64,000 nucleotides of DNA from Haematobia irritans (lineage: Eukaryota > Arthropoda > Insecta > Diptera > Muscidae), in NCBI RefSeq assembly GCF_050003625.1, contig NC_134400.1, forward strand, positions 67,164,126 to 67,228,125, given 5' to 3'. This document shows positions 55,064-64,000 of the stretch, piece by piece. Within the stretch, counting starts at the first letter, position 1. Each line of letters opens with the position of its first letter. The notes under the pieces were generated by a model. It was not told the DNA's origin. It saw only the letters and a list, made by a program, of their open reading frames with translations, and made no database searches. The position numbers were made by a program, and so were the translations under genes.

Positions 55064-55981
55064 TCTGAAGATGTATTATAGAACTTTTGTGAATTGAATT
55101 TCAAGAAGTTAAGGTGGGTATTAAGATCGAGTTTAGCCGCTAAAATATAAAATAGTCATTTTTTTCACAATTACTTTTCTTTAATAAATCATTTTAAGGA
55201 ATACAAACTTTGTGAAAATTTGCTTTTGGCTATTCCCCATCAAGTTATAATAAAATTTGCAGCAAATATGCATAATTTTATGGCCATTTTTACTGAGACA
55301 GTTTTCACTTTAGCGGCAAAACTCAAACTTAGTACTCACCATTATGAACCGCTATTCAAGTATACACCTTGATCAGTTTTAATGCTTTCGTCCAATTCAT
55401 TTTGATCAGTGATGTTTTTCAACTTTCAAAATATTAATATATGGAAGGAGTCTATTGCTTATTTCAGTTGTGCGTGCTTTTGTGAATTTAATACAAACGT
55501 TTTTAATGACATCTTTACCAAATTCAAAAATTCGACACTCATCGCTCTACTTTCCTACAGAATACCCTAAATAACAATATTAATTAAAAAATAATCAATA
55601 CCAACTTCATAACAATCAAATTCTATATTTGGCAATAAATTTGAGTTTCTTCGGCTCTTGAAAGTCTAGTCAAAATTTTTGTATCAATTAAACTTAATAC
55701 TGTTCAAAATAAAAAAAGCACCAAACGCACTAAATGAAAATGCCAGAAAGCACCAAGTTGGTGCTTTTTTTGAAAAGGCACTAAAAATGCAATTTGGTGC
55801 TTTTTAGAAATCAAAAAGCACTAAATTTGGTGCTAAAAGCACCAAATTGGCAACACTGGTGGTGGCCACTCACACACTGATCGACATGTCAATCAGCAAA
55901 CCGCTATTTACTGCATTGAGCAAAATTATAGCAATACCTATAATTACAATACTGATTAAATTTTTAGCACAACGCTAAACA
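53788..55981 (-). repeat. BEL/Pao 5' LTR (contains a hAT insertion)
   Basis: Read on the minus strand it begins TGTTTAGCGTTG and ends GGACAGACA, so both ends fit TG...CA. Without the 941-bp hAT element and its 8-bp duplication the LTR is about 1.25 kb. It is adjacent to the CACTC target duplication on the right and to the primer-binding site on the left. Confidence 0.85.
54918..55858. mobile_element. Non-autonomous hAT-type transposon in the BEL LTR
   Basis: The ends CAGTGTTGCCAA and TTGGCAACACTG are perfect 12-bp inverted repeats of the hAT CAGNG type. They are flanked by the 8-bp duplication GTGGTGGC (54910-54917 and 55859-55866). The sister LTR shows the empty site (GTGGTGACCACTC near 45381). 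The 941-bp interior has no transposase frame but has a 42-base A-run (55021-55062) and clustered subterminal AAAAGCACCAAA/TTGGTGCTTTTT motifs at the right end, probable transposase-binding sites. Confidence 0.9.
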
Positions 55982-56475
55982 CACTCCAAAAGGCAATTTG
56001 CCTAGCCCATCTGAATTGCTCATGTCAAGATCTCTTCTGACTAAGATACCTTGAATTCTGGAAATTTTTAAACCACAAATGGTGGATTTAGAAAAATATA
56101 AACAAACGTTTAAATTTAATATGGAAAAAAACCTCTAAATATTACAATAAGAAGTCAAGGAAATTGAAGGATTTAAGAGAGGTTCAAAAAATCATGTTTA
56201 AAAAGACATCTGATAGTTTTTGGTCTCATGGAGAAATTGTGAACATTTGCTCGGAACCTCGATCTTTTGTCATATTAGACAACAATGGATCACTTTTTTG
56301 GAGAAATCAAGAACGTATAAAAAATGTAAATGAGAATTCAGGAAATAGTACCAACTTTAATAAAGCTGATGAAGAAAAACAATCTGCTGGTTCTAACACT
56401 CCTTTAAGAGATCAAAACACTAAATATGTGGCTCGAAGTGGCAGAATTGTCAAAACGCTTGCCAGACTTTTATAA
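55982..56475 (+). pseudogene. Gypsy D integrase C terminus
   Basis: Resumes the integrase interrupted at 44709: TPKGNLPSPSELLMSRSL, a stop near 56047, FKPQMVDLEKYKQTFKFNME, then after a frameshift the 56164-56475 frame ([46 protein letters not shown]). The last part is the SH3-like region ending gypsy integrases. It continues as [16 protein letters not shown] to the stop. It is repeated in the tandem array downstream. Confidence 0.82.
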
Positions 56476-56573
56476 TAATTTATAGAAAATAAGAGGTATG
56501 ATTTGGATTTAAATAACTTATAAAACAAAGTAATTAGTTTGTACCTAGAAATGTCTTGTACGCCATGAAATTT

Positions 56574-57053
<480 letters not shown>

Positions 57054-57511
57054 AAATATTACAATAATACCTCTAAATATTACAATAAGAAGTCAAGGAA
57101 ATTGAAGGATTTAAGAGAGGTTCAAAAAATCATGTTTAAAAAGACATCTGATAGTTTTTGGTCTCATGGAGAAATTGTGAACATTTGCTCGGAACCTCGA
57201 TCTTTTGTCATATTAGACAACAATGGATCACTTTTTTGGAGAAATCAAGAACGTATAAAAAATGTAAATGAGAATTCAGGAAATAGTACCAACTTTAATA
57301 AAGCTGATGAAGAAAAACAATCTGCTGGTTCTAACACTCCTTTAAGAGATCAAAACACTAAATATGTGGCTCGAAGTGGCAGAATTGTCAAAACGCTTGC
57401 CAGACTTTTATAATAATTTATAGAAAATAAGAGGTATGATTTGGATTTAAATAACTTATAAAACAAAGTAATTAGTTTGTACCTAGAAATGTCTTGTACG
57501 CCATGAAATTT

Positions 57512-57884
<373 letters not shown>

Positions 57885-57954
57885 AAATATTACAATAATA
57901 CCTCTAAATATTACAATAAGAAGTCAAGGAAATTGAAGGATTTAAGAGAGGTTC

Positions 57955-58054
57955 NNNNNNNNNNNNNNNNNNNNNNNNNNNNNNNNNNNNNNNNNNNNNN
58001 NNNNNNNNNNNNNNNNNNNNNNNNNNNNNNNNNNNNNNNNNNNNNNNNNNNNNN
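57955..58054. other. Assembly gap (100 N)
   Basis: Exactly 100 N, a conventional gap of unknown size. It falls inside the tandem array, immediately before an inverted gag fragment, so sequence order across it should not be trusted. Confidence 0.99.
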
Positions 58055-58438
58055 ACAGCTGATATTCGGCACTAATATATATTCTGTGGAACACCTAAGA
58101 AGCGAATGTCGTCGGGCCGAAGATTTATTGGAGAGGGATTTCCAACAGAGATTCCGTCAGGGCGCTTTCGGGGCGGGCAGTGAATGAGATATGCGTGTGG
58201 CCACGTTTCGGCAATGTGGATGCGTTACTGCGGGCCTATCCGTAGGTATCACCCTTAGTTCCTCCACTTGTGGTCTGGTCTCCTCGTCTAATGGGCCGCA
58301 TATCTCATTCACTGCCCGCCCCGAAGCGCCCTGACGGAATCTCTGTTTGAAATCCTCTCTCCAATAAATCTTCGGCCCGACGACATTCGCTTCTTAGGTG
58401 TTTCCACAGAATATATATTAGTGCCGAATATCAGCTGT
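58055..58438. repeat. Palindromic gag fragment beside the gap
   Basis: 58055-58195 (plus) and 58297-58438 (its reverse complement) form a 141-bp-arm inverted repeat around a 101-bp loop. Both arms encode the gag segment QLIFGTNIYSVEHLRSECRR...LLERDFQQRF. The arms differ by a few bases and single-base indels. The loop is the continuation of the minus-strand copy. It could be a real fold-back rearrangement or an assembly artefact at the gap edge. Confidence 0.85.
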
Positions 58439-59309
58439 GCCAATTTAGGCCTCAGACCGGCTTTAATAATGTCTAAAAACGCATGCTCTTGTAGTGGCTG
58501 ACGTAGTTTGGGTCCTCAGTCCCGAGACGGCATCGATGTACTGTGTGGACTTCTCATCCTTCCCCTGGCGACGATCCATTATTTGCCTCAATACATCGAC
58601 GTTCGTATGATATCGCTGGAACTCCCGTACTATGAATAGTCGAAGATCCTTCAGGTCATGTTTGGATATTGTTGCACTCTTCCCCAATACCACTCATTTG
58701 CGCGACTTCTAGGAGTGGTGAAATCCGTTCATCAGCTCTTCGTCCGAACAGCCGTATGCCTTTTGCAGCCTCTATTAACACGGAAATAAAATCTTCTACA
58801 CAAGGAGTCTTGGTGGAGACGTCAAATTTGATGCCCCATTTACTGATATCTAGCAATTTACCCTTATTTGATTGGTTCAGTGTCGGTAAATGAATTGCGT
58901 TCACGGTTCGGATGGAGGAACACCTTTATTACCGGGGGTTGATCCTCGATTTCCACTATTAGGGAAATCGCGAGGCCAACTTATCGTATCGGATGTATTA
59001 CCTCCCTGTCCATGGCTACCTCTGTTTGTGGACTGATGAGAAGAAGAGGCAGATATAGCTTCCTTTACCGCCTGATCGACTGCCTCCTTCATCTCATCAC
59101 GTAATACTTCTAGTATCGACGCCTGTGCAGCTCCAAGTCCATTATTCCCCATCTCGGAAGTGTTCATGCTACTAAATCTATCTCCATCCACGTCAACAGT
59201 ATCCTCTAATTGTCCATGCCCATATCCTGGGATAAAGCATCAGCTAGGGTTCGTCCAGCGCCCTCCGCCCCATTGGCATCGAAGCCGAAGTTTCCGGACC
59301 TGGTGCTCA
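58196..59309 (-). pseudogene. Gag of LTR retrotransposon F (minus copy, frameshifted)
   Basis: ATG at about 59309 (MSTRSGNFGFDANGAEG). One frameshift near 59200 leads to MDGDRFSSMNTSEMGNNGL, an alanine/glutamate-rich helix (AVDQAVKEAISAS) and a Gly/Asn-rich region. Then comes the capsid-like part: LLDISKWGIKFDVSTKTPCVEDFI, LKDLRLFIVREFQRYHTNVDVL, RQIMDRRQ. Further frameshifts lie near 58905, 58660 and 58500. It matches the plus-strand copy at 63512-64000. Gypsy-like gag with CRRAEDLLE near the end is the best fit; pol is not present in this window. Confidence 0.7.
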
Positions 59310-59981
59310 TGACATAAAAGGAATAGCTGAGTTTCGCCAATATCTGGACCACAATACGACCACCAAACTCTTATACGGGTCGGATTTTGGCGTTTCACTT
59401 CAGTTATACAACCTTGTAAATATTATTTAAATTCAGACTAGCCGTAGCTAGCAGTATCATAAGTGATATGCAAATTCTAAATGATAGTGTACGGTATATA
59501 AGAGAAAAGAAAAATTCTTCCTTCTCTATTTCTTCTTTCCTCTTTCTTCTTCAGCCTAATTTCTTTCTGGCAGAAATTTTACTGAAAATGAAAATATCTG
59601 TATGATAAATGAGAATTATAATGTCATGAATGAACGAAGGTTTTGGATAATAGGTATATTGCCAATCATTATCGTAGATCAATCATCGCCTCTCTATCGC
59701 GACGTACCTTGGAAGACGAGTCAAGCGGTATTATGGTCGCTATTGGAGCATTCAAGAGTGAAACACTCCCAGGCATACCGTTAATTCCGACAAAATTGCA
59801 AAGGAGGTTGGAAGCATAACCTCATCTCAAAAGTGCGGCAATTTAAACCATACTTAGGTCACGAGATAAATGCAACCAACAGATCCAAATTCGAATGTAA
59901 AGCGTGAACATGTGTAGTCGCAATTGAAGTTGGCCATAATCTGCCAAAAACAAGTCATACTGGACACAAATCTCTGGCTCT
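59310..59981 (-). other. Probable leader of element F
   Basis: About 0.67 kb between the gag start and a primer-binding-like site, with no supported gene. A TATATAAG box on the plus strand at 59493-59500 is followed by a pyrimidine-rich tract. I do not see a transcript it would serve. Confidence 0.4.
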
Positions 59982-59994
59982 ACGTTGGGCGCCA
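59982..59994 (-). other. Candidate primer-binding site of element F
   Basis: The minus strand reads TGGCGCCCAACGT, a gypsy-like tRNA-Lys-type primer site, upstream of the minus-strand gag at a plausible distance. The LTR would lie to its right; its outer boundary and a partner LTR were not found. Confidence 0.55.
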
Positions 59995-62713
59995 TCTTTA
60001 ATGTAGTGTTTTTTCTTTTTTTTTTTGTTTATGTCCTCCTCGACATTGGCGTAGGAATTAGTTGAAGGAAAACAATTACCACAACCTGTCGATGTAGTTC
60101 CCCTTGACACGTTTAGTCAGGTAGTAGTTGGGAACTCGATTTGGTTTTGAGCTATGACCTGTGATGGTACATTTGGTGGTACTTCCGGCTTAAGCTTAGT
60201 CCATGGGTCGTTCTATGGTCACGTCAAGACAGCATGGTCACTACATTAAAAAAATCTCGTACCATCACTTCAAAACTCCATCAATACCATGATACGACCA
60301 CGATTGTAATAGGCGAGATGGATTCAGGTGTTATGAATCCCTATTGTACCCTCCCGTCGGATCGCTCATTCGAGCCAATCTCCATAGGACCTGTCGATGC
60401 TGACGGGACCCCCGTTAAACATGACTGGCTTACCGTTCTCCTTAAACCTTCATTATTAAACTATTACTCCATGATTCGATCCATTTTAATCATTATAACC
60501 CATAATTTTATTTCGTAAATAAAGAAATAGTCATATCCTACATTAAACAAATTCAACTCTGCGTATAATTAATAAGACTTAACCATTAAATATATTAGTT
60601 CAGGTAGCACTATGACAGTATCGGTTGAGTAGATTAAGTGGAAAACGGTATCGCTTGTACTGAATTATTTGTCGACTGTTTCAACAATAGCATAAAAAAA
60701 CTCACCCTAAGATCGAGCTCGATATTACGGGAAACTTCTTTAGGTCTTCAGCAATGTCCTTCTACTATGTAAATCTCCTTACAAGTGCTAATTCGACATG
60801 GCTCCACTATAAATTATCTATCAACTGATAGCGACATATAACTCGGTATGGATATTTACCAAGGGCTTATATAAAGATTTAATAAGTATGTTTCAATAGT
60901 CACTATGTATCTAAATTCGTGTATAAATGTAATAATGGTGAAACAAAAAAAGGCAAAAACAATTTTTCTGTATTATTCTAACGACTTTCGATAAGATCCA
61001 AAATAAAAAATCGAATACTAAATCAAATCCTCTCGTCGGCATACTAAATTCACCTTCCTTTAAATTCCCATTACAGGCTAGGTGTCTCTTAAAAGAATGT
61101 ACCTACATTTCTTAAGATTGGTATAAGTACGTTTTAATAATCAATATGTAATCAAATCTGTGTATAAATTATGTCTCAGTTTAAATAAATTGATTTTCTT
61201 TTGTGTAATTCTAAAGACTTACAATATGATCTAATATAAATGCTATCCGATTAGACAATGAAATCTTCTAACTAGAATTCCAACTCTGTTCGTGCATGAA
61301 TATATGATACTATAATAAATTCCACCTTATATTAACTTTATAGTACCCGATAGGTCTCTCTTAGTATGTACTGTATTGGTTTTATAAGACATGTGTCTTA
61401 ATAGTACTTATAATTCGTAGAAAATTCAATGTGTCATATATTAAAAAAAAGGTATTGTAAATGAAAATCAACTTATCTTATTACGGAATGTTTTCGCTGA
61501 AATTTTGAGTGTCCCGCCGCTTTGTGTTCGGTTATGACTTCTCGAAACCGACAGTATTTGTTCAACTACTAATGTTGATAATATGGAATATAATTCGTGA
61601 AAATGTCCTCAGCTGACTTAAATTTATGTTGCCATAAAAAAACACAACGTCTAAACGAATTATACCGCTGATATTAGTTCCGTACTACAAAGATAGACTA
61701 CTGAGACTTATCTGTTGGTGTGGTTACGAATCTTTTTCCGGTGGACACCGGTGTCACTGATGGTAGAAGGAATCTCAATAGTAAACAATCCGGCGATATA
61801 CGGGAAAGGTGGTGAGTACCCGTCGTGGAGGGTGGTCTCGCTCTTAATGGCCACAATTTGCAACTCTGAATCTCGTTGTTCTCCTAAGTAGTGAGGACTT
61901 CCATGCAATTATGGTTGGACTTGTAAGCGACCTCCGATTCAACAAATGCAAATTACACATTCTTTACCCGTGTCCACGTGTAATGCGTCCTCCGTATTTT
62001 CAATAGGTTTCTGTCTGCGAACGTACCAAAAAGGAAAAGCCGTGTTGGTAAGGGGGCTACAGTTATGGCATCACGTAGTCCACGTTGCCCAGCTAGTATT
62101 CTTACCAAACACGGCCGATAAATTCTCCTATGCCTAAAACTTGGAGTTGATGGGAAAAAGTGACTCGTGCAAAAAGTTTCTAACCATATAAGGTAAAGGT
62201 CAAGCCGTGCCCAAAATTCTCCTCGCACACTTGTTAGTCGGTCTCAACTTCAACCGTTCAGCGAAAAATCTAAGAAATTAATGCGCGCTTTTTTTTCAAC
62301 CATATTTTCCCAATTTTAAGTGTTACCACCCCGTTCGTTCAAAAATTCGTGATCAGAAAACAACTCTGCTCGTCAGCACACAATCAATGACCTACCCAAT
62401 AAATACAGGATGAGCGTTTTTCAAATGCAACAACTTTTCAGTTTGAGGGTAAATATAATTTTCAACATAAATTCAACTTGACTAGAAATAGCTCATCTTC
62501 AATACATCTTCAAATTGTTTGTGAATTACTTCCAATTTGCCAAAATGTTGACGAAATCTTTGAAAAGGTGTTGAAGATAATATGAGAAAACTTTGACAAA
62601 ACACTACCCTAAAATGCAACGAAAAAACCATGTTGTTTTCAATACTTATTTGTGCAACGAAGTTCGTGGTCAATTGCAAGAAATAAAAAAATGGAAAATT
62701 TTAGAGAAATAAC
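59995..62713. other. Unassigned region
   Basis: About 2.7 kb of mixed AT-rich sequence. Part may be the LTR of element F. Short open frames (60234-60518 plus, 61953-62228 minus and others) have no recognisable domain and no repeats elsewhere in the window. I cannot support any gene here. Confidence 0.4.
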
Positions 62714-63055
62714 CAAATAGTTTATAAAAATAGGTAAGTGAAAATAAAAAATGAAGTAAAACTTTAAGGAAGTCACTAAATGTATATCTCTTTGCAGAAA
62801 ACTAAAATTATGGATTCTACGTTCTTGAAAACATTAAAAAGCTGACCGATGAAAAAATGGTGGACAATTAACTGAAACTGCTTCAAATAGTTTATAATAA
62901 TTGGTACGTCAATATGAAAAATTAAATCAACACTTTAGAGAAGTCACTAAATTTAAATCTCTTTGCAGAAAACTAAAATCTTTGTATACTACATTCTTGC
63001 AAACATTAAGAAGCTGACCAACGAAAAATGAGTGGCTTATCGACAAGAAAAAGTT
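62714..63055 (+). repeat. Imperfect 170-bp tandem duplication with intron-like signals
   Basis: CAAATAGTTTATAA recurs at 62714 and 62884, and the following sequence stays similar (AAGTCACTAAAT, TCTCTTTGCAGAAAACTAAAAT, ACATTAARAAGCTGACC). Unit 1 has a perfect 64-bp intron form (GTAAGTG at 62734, TTTGCAG ending at 62797). Unit 2 keeps the acceptor (ending at about 62968) but has a weaker GTACGT donor. In unit 2 a short frame follows the acceptor (KTKIFVYYILANIKKLTNEK). It may be a decayed gene or exon duplication; no protein family is recognised. Confidence 0.5.
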
Positions 63056-63511
63056 TCCAGAAACATTACAAGTGCAACCAATTAAAATTGTTAAAAACAA
63101 CAAATTGTTGAAATCAACCACTTCTGGATGAAAATGTGCATCACATCGTCAGTTTAATTCATATGCTATTATAAGTTTAAAATGGATATTTTGTAAATTC
63201 CTTCTGCTGGACATCAATTCTAACACGCGGTCCAGTACGTTCCTAATTTCAAATTGCCCGCATGTTAATAAATTTTAATGCTGTTTTATGACACCAACAG
63301 GAAGGAAATGGAATTATCAATGCAAAAGTGTTTACTAATAATGTTTAAGATATTTAAAGTTTTGTTGTTTGTTTCTTTTTTTGTTCTTATTTGTTGATAT
63401 GTTTAATAAGATTATTATTTATCAATTGGTATTGTAGTGTATTATGTAGTGTAGCATATTATTATATATTTTATTTTGATGAAAATTAATAAATTATACA
63501 AAATTCATAGA
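63056..63511. other. Unassigned AT-rich segment
   Basis: No gene or repeat recognised. Its right end is the abrupt breakpoint where the plus-strand gag F copy begins. Confidence 0.4.
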
Positions 63512-64000
63512 ATTGGGGAAGAGTGCAACAATATCCAAACATGAACCTGAAGGATCTTCGACTATTCATAGTACGGGAGTTCCAGCGATATCATACGAAC
63601 GTCGATGTATTGAGGCAAATAATGGATCGTCGCCAGGAGAAGGATGAGAAGTCCACACAGTACATCGATGCCGTCTCGGGACTGAGGACACAACTACGTC
63701 AGCCACTACAAGAGCATGCGTTTTTAGACATTATTAAAGCCGGTCTGAGGCCTAAATTGGCACAGCTGATATTCGGCACTAATATATATTCTGTGGAACA
63801 CCTAAGAAGCGAATGTCGTCGGGCCGAAGATTTATTGGAGAGGGATTTCCAACAGAGATTCCGTCAGGGCGCTTCGGGGCGGGCAGTGAATGAGATATGC
63901 GGCCCATTAGACGAGGAGACCAGACCACAAGTGGAGGAACTAAGGGTGAGACCTACGGATAGGCCCGCAGTAACGCATCCACATTGCCGAAACGTGGCCA
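63512..64000 (+). pseudogene. Gag of element F, plus-strand fragment running off the window
   Basis: It begins abruptly in mid-gag at ATTGGGGAAGAGTGC. From 63541 one frame is open to the window end: MNLKDLRLFIVREFQRYHTN, QIMDRRQEKDEKSTQYIDA, AFLDIIKAGLRPKLAQLIFG, SECRRAEDLLERDFQ, FRQGASGRAVNEIC. This copy is less damaged than the minus copy at 58196-58692, with no frameshift over the shared stretch. The fragment lacks the N terminus, so it is marked partial or pseudogene. What follows lies outside the window. Confidence 0.75.

Larger units (their letters stand above)
44710..55981 (-). mobile_element. BEL/Pao LTR retrotransposon, nearly intact, with extra env-position ORF
   Basis: A minus-strand element inserted in gypsy D integrase with a 5-bp duplication CACTC (44705-44709 and 55982-55986). 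Order: 5' LTR 55981-53788 (with a hAT insertion), primer-binding site, a leader of about 1.9 kb with GGTAAGTAT-rich repeats, gag-pol 51875-47688, integrase 47719-46577, ORF3 46516-45554, a purine-rich tract and the 3' LTR 45504-44710. The coding part has only one stop and one frameshift, and the LTR parts I compared are nearly identical, so insertion is recent. The 3' LTR has lost about 0.5 kb of its outer end. Confidence 0.9.
40923..56560 (+). mobile_element. Ty3/gypsy element D, 5'-truncated and split by two insertions
   Basis: The plus-strand gypsy element runs in three blocks: 40923-43448 (gag, protease, RT, RNase H), 44004-44709 (integrase) and 55982-56475 (integrase C terminus). The first break is the 542-bp hammerhead element flanked by a 13-bp duplication. 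The second is the BEL/Pao element flanked by CACTC. Its 5' end is replaced by mariner sequence, and no LTR of its own is recognised. After 56475 a short 3' segment leads into (TA)n, and this end is tandemly repeated. Confidence 0.85.

Noticed and set aside
60234..60518. 94-codon frame as a gene
   Set aside because: No similarity I can recognise, no second copy, and no promoter or splice context.

Overview
The window looks like repeat-dense, AT-rich nuclear DNA from a brachyceran fly, most likely a calyptrate or muscoid. The evidence is the repeat families present (LOA/I-like and jockey-superfamily LINEs, BEL/Pao, Ty3/gypsy, mariner, hAT, a tRNA-derived SINE, and the 'gggagctatatctaaatctg' repeat that I associate with such flies), the short GTAAGT introns and the long (TA)n tracts. 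Species assignment is inference. Only one stretch looks like an ordinary host gene: a minus-strand exon at 16448-18039 that resembles the conserved C-terminal region of ANKRD11/ANKRD12-type proteins. Almost everything else is mobile DNA, much of it nested.

Layout. (1) 1-8602: two 1.27-1.29 kb arms in inverted orientation with TG...CA ends; the right arm borders a tRNA primer-binding-like site, so they look like LTRs in inverted orientation. A nearly full-length but broken LINE (family A, copy A1, minus strand) sits between them. (2) 8603-16007: a small MITE, then LINE copy A2, interrupted by a second LINE family (B1, plus strand, perfect 12-bp target duplication) and by a tRNA-derived SINE whose 3' end matches the LINE A 3' end. 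(3) 16008-21297: the ANKRD-like exon and two oppositely oriented copies of a dispersed repeat. (4) 21298-36014: LINE A copy A3 containing a nested copy A4, followed by LINE B. A 6.97 kb part of this is tandemly duplicated almost identically (21853-28822 and 28839-35806), with 16 bp of filler at the junction. (5) 36027-40620: a gypsy-type gag remnant and a degenerate third LINE (C). (6) 40627-57954: a mariner end fused to a Ty3/gypsy element (D). Element D is split by a 542-bp insertion carrying a complete type-I hammerhead ribozyme fold, and again by an 11.3 kb BEL/Pao element whose 5' LTR contains a hAT-type non-autonomous transposon. The 3' end of D, with its (TA)n tract, is then tandemly repeated up to an assembly gap. 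(7) 58055-64000: a gag of another LTR element in inverted copies, and about 4 kb with nothing I recognise.

Most notable: the hammerhead-bearing insertion (Penelope-like or retrozyme-like); a BEL/Pao element that carries, in the env position and behind a good splice acceptor, a second gag-zinc-finger/protease-like ORF lacking the protease aspartate; a LINE/SINE pair sharing a 3' tail; a 2A-like peptide motif at the N terminus of LINE B; and the recent tandem duplication with templated-looking filler. The elements do not form a pathway. Their relation is one of nesting, which gives a relative order of insertion: gypsy D first, then the ribozyme element and BEL, then hAT into the BEL LTR.
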